DNA of 30,188 nt from a virus. The stretch covers positions 1 to 30,188 of the IMG/VR virus record IMGVR_UViG_3300032241_000776; one strand, written 5' to 3'. Under the pieces are notes generated by a model, which was given only the letters and a program-made list of their open reading frames with translations, searched no databases and was not told the DNA's origin. Shown piece by piece: positions 20,263 through 28,343 of the stretch. Numbering within the stretch: the first letter of the stretch is position 1; each line of letters starts with the position of its first letter. Made by a program: the position numbers and the translations under genes.

Positions 20263-21033
20263 TTAATTCGGGGCTGTTGTTACAATAGCGGAAGTACCGC
20301 CTTGAACATTAATTACAGTATGTTCATGGTTTTCTAAACTCTTACCATTAGCAACTACATCGCCATTTGTCGTAATACCGCCTGTATTAGAGATAGTACC
20401 AGTTTGAACGATATTTCCAACAATATTCATTGCCGCGCCGCCGCCAGAGTTATTGCTGACATGGAATCCACCGGTACCAGAGATAGATCCGTTAACCATT
20501 AGATTTCCATTTATTGTGACTCCGCCAGCATTAACAATAAGTTCTATACCTTCAATAGCTACAGTGACCCCTGAAGGAACAAGAGTAACAGTACAATTAT
20601 TATTTGTATCGCGTAAAACTACTCCATTAGGGGCGTTAATATTGACAGCATTTGGATCAACCGCTGACCAATTTGCGTTACTAATTGGAACAAATACAAG
20701 ACCGCCAAGATTTAAAGGGTTAGTTAATGGTGCTAATCCTTGTCCTAACCCATTGATGCCGCCCAAGCGAGTATTGGCTGCAATACAAATACCATAGTCA
20801 CCGACTTGTACAGGTAATTGTACATAACTGCTTTCAGCAATAGCACAAGTAACGGGCGGAAAAGTAAATTCGCCGCCGGTATCAATTTCAAAATTAACTG
20901 TAACAATAGACCCTGTAATCGCTGTCACGCGGCAGGGAAGTTGCAATCCAAAAATTTCTTGATTTGAATCAAGTTTATTTTGAATATATTGAGTAATTGT
21001 GACCGCAAAGGGCGTTTTTTGAGATAAATCCAT
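20263..21033 (-). CDS. Baseplate spike protein (gpV/gp45-like)
   Basis: The 256-residue protein starts with a helical N-terminus, followed by an OB-fold-like segment (LPCRVTAITGSIVTVNFEID). A short collar (VQVGDYGICIAANTRLGG) and a C-terminal beta-helix rich in Gly/Asn/Val repeats follow (NAGGVTINGNLMVNGSISGTGG, GNIVQTGTISNTGGITTNGDV). Near the end H236-x-H238 (ENHEHTV) recalls the metal-binding His pair at the tip of P2 gpV-type spikes. It should trimerise into the membrane-piercing needle at the tail centre. It lies directly after the hub gene. Confidence 0.83.
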   Translation of the reverse strand: MDLSQKTPFAVTITQYIQNKLDSNQEIFGLQLPCRVTAITGSIVTVNFEIDTGGEFTFPPVTCAIAESSYVQLPVQVGDYGICIAANTRLGGINGLGQGLAPLTNPLNLGGLVFVPISNANWSAVDPNAVNINAPNGVVLRDTNNNCTVTLVPSGVTVAIEGIELIVNAGGVTINGNLMVNGSISGTGGFHVSNNSGGGAAMNIVGNIVQTGTISNTGGITTNGDVVANGKSLENHEHTVINVQGGTSAIVTTAPN

Positions 21034-21035
21034 GA

Positions 21036-22031
21036 TTAAAACGCCATATTAGGAAAAACAGCATCAATTACCGTAACCCAACTATTTCCGTTGGGTTGAC
21101 GACTACTCCCGATATGATGCAATTTATTAATCATAAATACGCCTTGAAATGCTAAATTATTTCTAAATTGAGAGTTATTATTGATGACGTTATTTACGGG
21201 GATAGCTTGTTCAAAAGTAATGTAATCTCCAACATTCAAATCACCGCGCATGGTTACTCTTGCTTGAATAGTTGCAATATCTAACCATGTTAAATTACCA
21301 ATTACATCCGTAAACGCAATTTGTTTGGTTCCAGTAGGAGCAACAGTAGCATCACTTAATAAAAACCCTTTAGTAGTGTTTGTAATACTTGCGCCAGCAT
21401 AGGAAGGGCTTTTATTAATGTCTTTACTAATTTGCTGTATTTTTCGTGCAAACGAAATAAAGCTGCTATATTGTCCACCAGTATCTTCTGTATATACTAA
21501 ATCAGGGCTAAAACTACCAAATACTTGAGTATCGGCACCATAAGCATTTTTAAGAGCATTTATTACAGCAGTAGTTAATTGCTCCTTTTTTTTCCAAGAT
21601 AGCGTGATATTAGCTGGTGCATTAGGGTTTACTTGCGCGGGGATCAAAACAATATCAAGCCCTACTTCGGTGCCTTGCCAAGTCGAAAACGATTGTAAGA
21701 TTGATCCTTTAACAATTAAACCAGCTTGAGTTGGTTGTGCAAAGGGTAAACCCTTAGACATTCCTACACCGATTTGAATGCCAGCATAGTTATAACCGAG
21801 GGTGCCATTTATTCTTTCTGGATTTAAACTTGCCTTTTGTCCTAAATCTTTTAAATCAACACCCCAAAGTTTTATATGACTATTTCCAGCGGGTTGATGA
21901 TACCAAGTTTGATATATATCCAAATCCAATCTTAAACAAGAATAGTTATCTACACCAAGAGTTGATTGAGAATTAAAAACTATTGGTGAACTTGCGCCGA
22001 CAGGAGTAATTTGAACTGAATATGACCTCAT
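21036..22031 (-). CDS. Baseplate hub protein (gp27/gpD-like)
   Basis: The 331-residue protein is encoded immediately before the spike, the usual place of the hub. Features include LWGVDLKDLGQKASLNPERINGTLGYNYAGIQIGVGMSKGLP and STWQGTEVGLDIVLIPAQ, and a C-terminal part with MRGDLNVGDYITFEQAIPVNN and MINKLHHIGSSRQPNGNSWVTVIDAVF. The HIGSSR..WVTVIDA ending is typical of hub proteins. It would form the trimeric socket that receives the spike and continues the tube. Its start overlaps the plug stop by 4 nt. Confidence 0.75.
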   Translation of the reverse strand: MRSYSVQITPVGASSPIVFNSQSTLGVDNYSCLRLDLDIYQTWYHQPAGNSHIKLWGVDLKDLGQKASLNPERINGTLGYNYAGIQIGVGMSKGLPFAQPTQAGLIVKGSILQSFSTWQGTEVGLDIVLIPAQVNPNAPANITLSWKKKEQLTTAVINALKNAYGADTQVFGSFSPDLVYTEDTGGQYSSFISFARKIQQISKDINKSPSYAGASITNTTKGFLLSDATVAPTGTKQIAFTDVIGNLTWLDIATIQARVTMRGDLNVGDYITFEQAIPVNNVINNNSQFRNNLAFQGVFMINKLHHIGSSRQPNGNSWVTVIDAVFPNMAF

Positions 22032-22300
22032 GGAGTAATTTCAAAATTATTACTACTTGCTCTATAAACAAGCGTTGAAGTCCTAAAATACCCAAAAACC
22101 AAATTAATATCAAAATCATCAAGGGAAGCTACTACTGGATTAGTAACGATTAAATTCCCCGAATTGTCGTAAATATTAATGTAATATCGTGGAGCATATA
22201 AATTCCAAGTGCAAGTTGCTACATAAGTAGTTCCATCCAATGTGGGATTGAATTGAAAATTAGCAAATTGAGAAGGGTTAAATTGAACGTAAGTTGTCAT
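22028..22300 (-). CDS. Baseplate plug protein (cyanophage Pam3 gp18-like)
   Basis: A 90-residue beta-rich protein (VATCTWNLYAPRYYINIYDNSGNLIVTNPVVASLDDFDINLVFGYFRTSTLVYR). The W-N-x-x-x-x-R-Y-Y-I-x-I-Y-D-x-x-G core matches the small plug-like proteins described in simple cyanophage-type myovirus baseplates, encoded between the Dit-like and hub genes as here. It overlaps both neighbours by 4 nt. It probably seals the tube or hub before infection. Identity is from pattern and context. Confidence 0.65.
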   Translation of the reverse strand: MTTYVQFNPSQFANFQFNPTLDGTTYVATCTWNLYAPRYYINIYDNSGNLIVTNPVVASLDDFDINLVFGYFRTSTLVYRASSNNFEITP

Positions 22301-22929
22301 TGTGGTATCACGCTTTCACCGGGGGCTAATCCTAATGGATTTGTCCAATTTGCTGTAGTTGGTAATCCATTAGAAACGGCGTTCATTAAAGTTCCTTGTA
22401 AGGATTGAGCTGCCGATTGAGTGATTAATGGTTGTAAAAAATCCCATTGATACATGAATTGCACTTGTTTATCGCTTGCAGGAGTGATATCCCGAATATT
22501 TGTTAATAAACAATTAAAGTAAGTATAAGCGGGAGTAATAACCGTAAAAGTTCCGCCAGTAGAAATATGACTTTGAATCCCTAATTGTAAAGCGGTCAAA
22601 ATTGCTTGTTTTAAAGTATAGCCGCCTTGAGTTTGGGCTGGGCATACCATCATCATACTAATTTCTAAAGGCTGTTGTACGACCGCATTAGCGGCTGTAG
22701 CGAAATTTGCAAATGGATAAGTGGCTACATCCCATTTAGCTAGAGTCCCGCCCGGTAGCGGTTTGTAATGAGCAAAAAATTGACCGTTTTCAATTCCGGG
22801 TACATCAAACATTTCTGTCAATAAGGTAATGGGGGCGTAGCCACCTAAAAGACTGGCAAGCCCGCCTTGAAGCCAAATTGGAGCAATTTCATAAACGCTC
22901 GAAAATAAAGTTTCTCCAGTAGTTGCCAT
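22297..22929 (-). CDS. Dit-like baseplate hub/tail protein
   Basis: A 210-residue protein with GGYAPITLLTEMFDVPG, FAHYKPLPGGTLAKWDVATYPFANFATAANAVVQQPLEISMMMVCPA and a central FTVITPAYTYFNCLLTNIRDITPASDKQVQFMYQWDFLQPLI. The YPFANxxxAANAVxxxPLxxSMMMxCP pattern is that of Dit-like phage tail proteins in simple myoviruses. It follows the tape measure gene directly, as Dit-like genes do. Role: hub ring joining tube to baseplate. Confidence 0.75.
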   Translation of the reverse strand: MATTGETLFSSVYEIAPIWLQGGLASLLGGYAPITLLTEMFDVPGIENGQFFAHYKPLPGGTLAKWDVATYPFANFATAANAVVQQPLEISMMMVCPAQTQGGYTLKQAILTALQLGIQSHISTGGTFTVITPAYTYFNCLLTNIRDITPASDKQVQFMYQWDFLQPLITQSAAQSLQGTLMNAVSNGLPTTANWTNPLGLAPGESVIPQ

Positions 22930-22930
22930 A

Positions 22931-24475
22931 CTATCTTCCTGTGGTTCCTGCTAATTGCGCTGTAGCATTTGGAATTGAAGTGCCCGGGGCGCCTTCAAAA
23001 GTAATTTGCATTGCGTAGTTTTGACGACGGCTTCGTTCTACTGGATCAATTTGATAGTTATAGTAGCGCTCATAGTTAATATTTGCTTCTACACCTTCGC
23101 GTTTCGATACACCGCTTTGTAATTGTTTTAAAGTGGCAGTTTCGGTGTTTAGCATTTCCCAGCGCATAAAAGCGATTTGTTCATCTTCTGGAGTAGAAGC
23201 CGTTAACGGGTGACCCATAACGCGAGCAAAATCTTTTTGACGAGATACACCCCATTGAGCAAGCCCAACATGCCCGCCACCAATGCTATTGCTTGCAGCG
23301 GGGTTAAATCCGCTTTCGCCATACAATCCACCCATAAATCCTGCCACTACATCGGGTTTTATGCCTAATCCGGCTAACATCATTGCAGTTTTTTGGGCAG
23401 CAGAATTTAACTGAACTTGATCTTTACCAAGAACTTTATGCTCCCAAGCGCCAATTTGTTGCATGCCTTCATAAGTGCCACTAACAAATCCCGGTATTTT
23501 AGAAACTACCCATGCAATTGCTTGTCCAAGCATAGCAAGACCTTTAAAAAAGTCTTTAATATCTTGTTTTCCTTCTTCACTGCCAATAAATTTAGTGAAA
23601 TTTTCAATTGCTTTCTTTAAATCATCGCTTTTTAAAAAATCGGCAATTGCTTGCTCAATGGCTTCTGTTAGCTGAATTAAAGGTTGAGTTAGCCCCTCTA
23701 AATTATTTAAAAGACTTGATTCAATTGCATTACCTGCTTCGCGAATTTTTTGCCAAAAATCTTGCCATCGTTGGCTGTTTTCTTCGGATACTTTTAGCTT
23801 ATCTAAATTTTTCGACGCGTCTATTGCGGCTTGATCTAATCGTTTTAAATCGGTGGCTGCTAATCGAATTAAATTATCTTCGCCGCCAACAATATCTGTC
23901 CATCCCATCGTTTTGGCATAAGGAAGATTTTGACCAGATTTAATAAAAGCTTCACGGATATTTTTTAATACAGGAGCTAAATTTTCAAAAGCATTTTTTC
24001 CTAAATTTCCGCCTGAATTAAATAATTTCCATGATTCTTCAGGAGTTCTCTGAATACGCGCAATATTTGCTAAAGCAGATTCCGCATCAATAAATTTGCT
24101 GTAATAGACATTAGCAGCGCGTAATTGAGCAGTACTAACCCCTACTCCTTGCGCTCTACGATAAACATCGCTACCGCTGGCTGCTAAAGCACCAAAACCA
24201 AATCCTGTAGTACCCGCACTAAAAGCGATCCATTTTGCCGCAGATATAGCCATAGAAGCCATATTGCGAGCAATATTGGATGTTGTTAGAGATAGATCTT
24301 TAAAAGTGCCAGATACATCTTTGGCAGACTTATTTACTTTATCAAAATGCTTATTGATTTCCTGCCATTTTTTGGATTGTTGATCCATTTGTTTGATGTA
24401 TTTATCAAACGTGGCTTGAAAAGCTTTAAACTTTTCATCTTGGACATCAATTTCTATAACGCTTTTTACTGCCAT
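22931..24475 (-). CDS. Tape measure protein with C-terminal tail lysozyme domain
   Basis: The 514-residue protein begins with a coiled-coil N-terminus (residues 10-65) and a Gly/Ala-rich hydrophobic region (80-105). Helical stretches follow, and then a tail-associated lysozyme domain (about 360-470): DVVAGFMGGLYGESGFNP with putative catalytic E387, then VGLAQWGVSRQKDFARVMG. It should set tail length and help open the periplasmic wall during DNA entry. At 514 residues it is short for a myovirus, so a short tail is expected. Position after the frameshifted chaperone and before the Dit-like gene fits. Confidence 0.87.
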   Translation of the reverse strand: MAVKSVIEIDVQDEKFKAFQATFDKYIKQMDQQSKKWQEINKHFDKVNKSAKDVSGTFKDLSLTTSNIARNMASMAISAAKWIAFSAGTTGFGFGALAASGSDVYRRAQGVGVSTAQLRAANVYYSKFIDAESALANIARIQRTPEESWKLFNSGGNLGKNAFENLAPVLKNIREAFIKSGQNLPYAKTMGWTDIVGGEDNLIRLAATDLKRLDQAAIDASKNLDKLKVSEENSQRWQDFWQKIREAGNAIESSLLNNLEGLTQPLIQLTEAIEQAIADFLKSDDLKKAIENFTKFIGSEEGKQDIKDFFKGLAMLGQAIAWVVSKIPGFVSGTYEGMQQIGAWEHKVLGKDQVQLNSAAQKTAMMLAGLGIKPDVVAGFMGGLYGESGFNPAASNSIGGGHVGLAQWGVSRQKDFARVMGHPLTASTPEDEQIAFMRWEMLNTETATLKQLQSGVSKREGVEANINYERYYNYQIDPVERSRRQNYAMQITFEGAPGTSIPNATAQLAGTTGR

Positions 24476-24484
24476 TTTGATTTC

Positions 24485-25191
24485 CTAAAGTAAAGTCTTG
24501 CTTTTTATTGCTCTAATTAAATGCCTTTGGCGATATTCTGACGCATCTTCAAATTTACCGCCAACTTCTTTCATCAGTTCATCAAAATGTTTATAGGTTA
24601 TGAAATCTAAGATACTATGGATGATTCCTTGACTTTCTTGCCAATATTTTCTTTCTTGGTCAATATCGGTAAGCCATTCTGATACTCCATACAACCCAAG
24701 GATGTAAGCTCCCAATTTCGCAGCGCACCTGCCATCTCCAAAAAGGAATTCTTTAAATCCTTCGGTGCGACTTTGGAGATTGCTGTAAAAAACACTAAAG
24801 AACTTAATACCTCTGCTTCTTCATCTTCGTTTAAAAATTCTTTTTTTACTGCCACCTCAAAAGGAATGGTTTCCCATCCTTTTTCGGTATTTATGATTAC
24901 ATTAGTTAAGCGAATAATTTCGTTAACCAAACCAAATTTTACACCGCCTGCGCCGTCCCAATTTCCTGCTTTTGTTGCTATAAATTTCAAAGCAGCATAC
25001 GCTAATTGGGGCGCCGACAACGCTAAATGGGCTTGGCTAACTCCATCAAAACATTGACTAAAAACTTTGCCTAATTCTGAATAAAATTGTTCAAATACAG
25101 ATCGACTAATAGAAGTGGAGTGAATATAAGCTGTTCCATTTTCATCAGTCTGCACCTGCATCACAAGGGACAGATTACGATCGATTTTCAA
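24485..25191 (-). CDS. Frameshifted tail assembly chaperone product (probable -1 frameshift)
   Basis: Reading 25191-24751 in frame and then shifting -1 at T-TTA-AAG (24757-24751) continues without a stop to 24485. The result is a 235-residue product made of 147 residues of the chaperone plus 88 new ones. The extension contains GLYGVSEWLTDIDQERKYW and FDELMKEVGGKFEDASEYRQRHLIRAI and has no start codon with a good ribosome site. A frameshifted chaperone pair just before the tape measure is a hallmark of long-tailed phages (G/GT, E/E'). The geometry and heptamer are visible; expression is inferred. Confidence 0.75.
24607..25191 (-). CDS. Tail assembly chaperone (unshifted product)
   Basis: A 194-residue protein: MKIDRNLSLVMQVQTDENGTAYIHSTSISRSVFEQFYSELGK, then AGGVKFGLVNEIIRLTNVI, WETIPFEVAV, EDEEAEVLSSLVFFTAISKVAPKDLK and LTSLGCMEYQNGL. 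This pattern recurs in myovirus proteins lying between tube and tape measure. It should bind the tape measure protein during tail assembly. Residues after 147 are replaced in the frameshifted form. The start is 14 nt past the tube gene. Confidence 0.8.
   Translation of the reverse strand: MKIDRNLSLVMQVQTDENGTAYIHSTSISRSVFEQFYSELGKVFSQCFDGVSQAHLALSAPQLAYAALKFIATKAGNWDGAGGVKFGLVNEIIRLTNVIINTEKGWETIPFEVAVKKEFLNEDEEAEVLSSLVFFTAISKVAPKDLKNSFLEMAGALRNWELTSLGCMEYQNGLPILTKKENIGKKVKESSIVS
24751..24757 (-). promoter_or_regulatory. -1 ribosomal frameshift site T TTA AAG
   Basis: The heptamer fits X XXY YYZ and is in phase with the chaperone frame (GAT TTA AAG). Both the 0 and -1 frames are open downstream (to 24607 and 24485). 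An SD-like AAGGA lies just upstream. I did not find a clear downstream pseudoknot by eye. Confidence 0.72.
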
Positions 25192-25205
25192 TTTTTAGCC
25201 TTTCA

Positions 25206-25649
25206 TTAAGAAGCAGCAAAGAGTGTTGAGTTAATGTTATATACGCCGCGTAAACGGACAATTAATCCGGCTTGTGTACCATCAAACGCAGTTTCTTGAA
25301 TGCTCATTAAAACACAATTATTTAATTGAAACGGGGGTAATACTTGAGTATCTGGATAAACAGTTACAGATCCTAAAGTAGTATTTGTTTCAATTTGGTT
25401 TTTATAAGCCGCTCCAAGAGCTTGAGTTCTTAGTAAGTGCATGGTAACCGTGCCATAAATATACGGTTCTGGGCTGGTTACGGCTCCAGTCAAAGTTCCG
25501 ATAAGTAAAGATGTATCACCATCAAACGCCAAACTAATTGCTTCTCTAGCCAGATAGCCGGATGTAACATTTAACTGAGTAAAGTTAGCATAGACTACAC
25601 TGGCTAGTAGCCGATTTAATGTACCTTGTTGAATTTGCGGATTGCTCAT
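25206..25649 (-). CDS. Tail tube protein
   Basis: A 147-residue beta-rich protein (MSNPQIQQGTLNRLLASVVYANFTQLNVTSGYLAREAISLAFDGD, TLTGAVTSPEPYIYGTVTMHLLRTQALGAAYKNQIETN, LIVRLRGVYNINSTLF). It lies between the sheath and the chaperone, the standard tube position in contractile tails. The SPEPYxxGTVTMHLLRTQ segment recurs in tube proteins of this phage type. The RBS is the AGGAG preceding the start. It should stack in hexameric rings inside the sheath. A 12-nt gap to the sheath gene supports co-translation. Confidence 0.78.
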   Translation of the reverse strand: MSNPQIQQGTLNRLLASVVYANFTQLNVTSGYLAREAISLAFDGDTSLLIGTLTGAVTSPEPYIYGTVTMHLLRTQALGAAYKNQIETNTTLGSVTVYPDTQVLPPFQLNNCVLMSIQETAFDGTQAGLIVRLRGVYNINSTLFAAS

Positions 25650-25661
25650 TATTTATTCTCC

Positions 25662-26957
25662 TTAAACTGGAATGTTAGATGCAGTTAAGTAAATAGTAAT
25701 GGAACTAAATCCGCGCAACGGTACAAATGTCAAGCTTAGACCATTGTAAGTACCAGTTGAATAATCACTAGGATGCTGTGCTACGTAAGTAGTAAATGAA
25801 ACAGCAGCCACAGTCGCAGGAGAAAGAATTAACCCAAACGAAATACCATTATTAACTGTTGCTTGTGCTACCTTTTGCAAGGTATTGACACCAGCTTGGT
25901 TATAGTACAAAGGATTTGTTGGTAAATTGGATCCATTAATAATTGCAGCGGATAAAGCTTGAGCCACGTTAATAGAAAGCCAATCTACGCAATACCAGTA
26001 GTTAAACGGATTCAAATCCATAAACGTACCGCCCATAATTAGCGTATTGCTAATTCCACCTTGCGCGCCTGTTCCGATCCAGTTTACGCCAGCGGCTAAC
26101 AATTGAGTTTGTTGAGTGCTAGTTAATGTAGTGTATGGCGTTACAGAATAAACATAGCTATATTCCAAAGGAGAAGCTAAGTTAGTTGCACTTGGGTTGT
26201 AGCTTAATGTTGTCCAGAAAATAGCTGCAATGCTAAATTCAGTTGATGGAGCGCTTGGACTTTGAACCGTTGCAAATACAGATTTAATACCTTCCCAACC
26301 CGTATAAGTCGCTAAAGTAGTAGTTACATAAAAGTACAATTGTGCAGTTGTACCTTCATATTGTTTAGCCATTGTTTGGGCGGCTGTAATATCCCAAGTT
26401 GTCGGTAACAGGTAGCTATAAAATTTTATTGTTGGATTAGCAATATATGCTTCCAAAGCGGTAATTCCATTAGCTACTGTATTTGTACCTAATTCCAACA
26501 CATATACTGGAGTAGTTGCGCCTTGTGCAAAAAATGTATTATTCATTGCAACGAGTTCAGCAACATCTTCCAAAGTGACAACACCTTGAACAGTGACGGA
26601 ACCGGGGCTACCCGCTAATGGATATGTAAAGGTATTTGTACCTGTAGATGTTACGGCAAAAGTACCGTTATATGCAGTTGGAGTAACTCCTGTAATAGTT
26701 GCTTCAACAGTGTCACCAGAAGGAATTCCGTGTGGAGTTGTTGTAGTTACCGTTACAGTTCCGGTGCTTAATACCATTGTAGTAATGGAAACAGCGCCAG
26801 ACAAAATACTGGCTAAACTGCTTGCTTGAGTCAGCAAATAAGGTGTTCCCTCAGCGAGCGTAGTAGCTCCTTGTGAGATAAACGCGCCTGTTTGCTGTAG
26901 CGTACTTGGTGCGCTTGCCACCTGTTGGGTGACAACGACATTGACAATATTTGGCAT
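25662..26957 (-). CDS. Contractile tail sheath protein (DUF3383-like)
   Basis: The 431-residue protein starts MPNIVNVVVTQQVASAPSTLQQTGAFISQGATTL and ends with GLSLTFVPLRGFSSITIYLTASNIPV. In between it has WEGIKSVFATVQSP, IAAIFWTTLSYNPSATN, WIGTGAQGGISNTLIMGGTFMDLNPFNYWYCVDWLSINVAQALSAAIINGSN and NGISFGLILSP. These fit the DUF3383 sheath family. Residues 57-127 are an extra beta module also found in the J-like protein. It makes the contractile outer layer that drives the tube into the cell envelope. Confidence 0.87.
   Translation of the reverse strand: MPNIVNVVVTQQVASAPSTLQQTGAFISQGATTLAEGTPYLLTQASSLASILSGAVSITTMVLSTGTVTVTTTTPHGIPSGDTVEATITGVTPTAYNGTFAVTSTGTNTFTYPLAGSPGSVTVQGVVTLEDVAELVAMNNTFFAQGATTPVYVLELGTNTVANGITALEAYIANPTIKFYSYLLPTTWDITAAQTMAKQYEGTTAQLYFYVTTTLATYTGWEGIKSVFATVQSPSAPSTEFSIAAIFWTTLSYNPSATNLASPLEYSYVYSVTPYTTLTSTQQTQLLAAGVNWIGTGAQGGISNTLIMGGTFMDLNPFNYWYCVDWLSINVAQALSAAIINGSNLPTNPLYYNQAGVNTLQKVAQATVNNGISFGLILSPATVAAVSFTTYVAQHPSDYSTGTYNGLSLTFVPLRGFSSITIYLTASNIPV
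26577..26789 (-). repeat. Beta module in the sheath gene, related to one in the J-like gene
   Basis: This encodes residues 57-127 (STGTVTVTTTTPHGIP, YNGTFAVTSTGTNTFTYPL). It is flanked by ordinary sheath sequence (SLASILSG before, VVTLEDVAELVAMNN after), as expected for an inserted surface domain. The related copy is at 18763-18969. Confidence 0.75.
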
Positions 26958-26969
26958 AATGCCCCCTAA

Positions 26970-27287
26970 TTAAATGTAGCTAATCGCTAAAACCATACCA
27001 GTGCCGGGAGATACGACGATTCCGTTTGATACAGGCATATCGATGTTATAAACACCAACAGCTTCAGGAATAACTGCAAGCCAATTTCCAGTGCCAGCGG
27101 CGCCAGTTGTAGCGGCATCATATAAATTTCCGGCAGTAGAACCAGCAGTAACAACGCTAATTTTAGCAACGCGCCCAGCGGTAGATTTAACTACTGCGGC
27201 AGAGCCAGTAATATTGAAAAAAGTTTTTTGACCTTGAGCTGTAAGAACAGCGCCGTTTTGAACGGTTGGATTAGAGGTAATAGCCAT
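26970..27287 (-). CDS. Small beta-rich virion protein (105 aa)
   Basis: A 105-residue protein (MAITSNPTVQNGAVLTAQGQ, VAKISVVTAGSTAGNLYDAATTGAAGTGNWLAVIPEAVGVYNIDMPVSNGIVVSPGTGMVLAISY). The VxVVTAGSTAGxxxDAxTTG...PxxVGxYxIDxPVxxGIVxxPGTG pattern is common in small phage structural proteins of uncertain role, sometimes annotated as head decoration or tail proteins. It is placed directly before the sheath, 12 nt away. The start has a good AGGAG. Confidence 0.7.
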   Translation of the reverse strand: MAITSNPTVQNGAVLTAQGQKTFFNITGSAAVVKSTAGRVAKISVVTAGSTAGNLYDAATTGAAGTGNWLAVIPEAVGVYNIDMPVSNGIVVSPGTGMVLAISYI

Positions 27288-27341
27288 TTGATAACTCCTT
27301 ATTTACACTTGGTTGAGATAACAACATCTTACTACTTAATT

Positions 27342-28343
27342 TTATACTGGAATAGTACCTTCTGTAAAACTAATAAAGGCATGTTCGATTAACTGTCTTG
27401 CAATATTATTTACTGTGGTTTGAAAATAGCTTACTTCAAAAGTAATCACTTTTTTCTGAGCGATTATTCCCATTTCAGGTTGAGTGACTTTTTCATCCTG
27501 CATAATAGGCATATTCATTAACCCTATATTATCGGTATTTCTGCTGTAATCAAGGATATACTCAACAAAATTAAGCGCGTCGTGGTTTTTAACTCCAAAA
27601 AGTTCAATTCTGACCGTATCTTTAGTCAACTGCCAAGGGTTAGATTCAGGGTCTAAAAGGGGAAAATCTTGTAAAGCAGTGGTTTGACGTGGATCAATAT
27701 CTACTGCGGCGTAGACTGGAGGAAGGTTTTGCTCTACCAAATAAGACGGATACATCGGAAAAAATTGATTTAAACTAAGCCAAATAGGAAGGCTATTTGA
27801 TACGATTACGCTATTTGTATCAAATCCAGTCATGGAATCAATAATTTGCGTATCCATAATGGAATACAATGCGTCGCCGCGGTAATGGTATAAATCCGCT
27901 TGTTTATAAAAATTTTCTCTACGACTAAATGCAAACCTATTTCCTTGATAGTTTGCTATATACAAGAATTGAGGGTTAACTAAATTAAAATCCTGTATTG
28001 GCTGAATCGAGGTAAAAATAACGTGATTATACGTTGTCGTTCTATCCGCTAATTGATGGATTTCTTGATTAAAATGAAAAGATCCCGACGCTGTTAATTG
28101 TCTTGCGGGGACGCCTTCAGGATAGTTATCATATAGTAGTCTATTATATTGCGATGCATTATAAAGCGCTGAATCTGTTAAAAGGCTAGCATTAACCCAA
28201 AATACATAACCATCCAAGGGCAATACAAGCTTTACATAAAGCGTAAAAGTAACCTGTTCGTTACCTGAAAGCGTTTCGGCACCTTGGGCTAAACCAGCGC
28301 CAAGTTGGGGCTTTGCGGTTGCTGCTTCAATTGCGGACGCCAT
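27342..28343 (-). CDS. Neck/tail-completion region protein (333 aa, unknown)
   Basis: A 333-residue protein without signal peptide. Visible segments are FTLYVKLVLPLDGYVFWVNA, FHFNQEIHQLADRTTTYNHVIFTSIQPIQDFN, IANYQGNRFAFSRRENFYKQADLYHYRGDALYSIMDTQII, and a C-terminal half with TVRIELFGVKNHDALNFVEYILDYS and IAQKKVITFEVSYFQTTVNNIARQLI. The last part has the look of a tail terminator-like fold, but I do not recognise the family. Position between a completion-type gene and the sheath suggests a neck or terminator role (inference). Its start overlaps the previous stop by 1 nt. Confidence 0.65.
   Translation of the reverse strand: MASAIEAATAKPQLGAGLAQGAETLSGNEQVTFTLYVKLVLPLDGYVFWVNASLLTDSALYNASQYNRLLYDNYPEGVPARQLTASGSFHFNQEIHQLADRTTTYNHVIFTSIQPIQDFNLVNPQFLYIANYQGNRFAFSRRENFYKQADLYHYRGDALYSIMDTQIIDSMTGFDTNSVIVSNSLPIWLSLNQFFPMYPSYLVEQNLPPVYAAVDIDPRQTTALQDFPLLDPESNPWQLTKDTVRIELFGVKNHDALNFVEYILDYSRNTDNIGLMNMPIMQDEKVTQPEMGIIAQKKVITFEVSYFQTTVNNIARQLIEHAFISFTEGTIPV

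Noticed and set aside
24485-24715. Independent 76-aa gene starting at TTG 24715
   Set aside because: No good ribosome site precedes the TTG, and the frame is open further upstream through the T-TTA-AAG site, so a frameshift extension explains it better.
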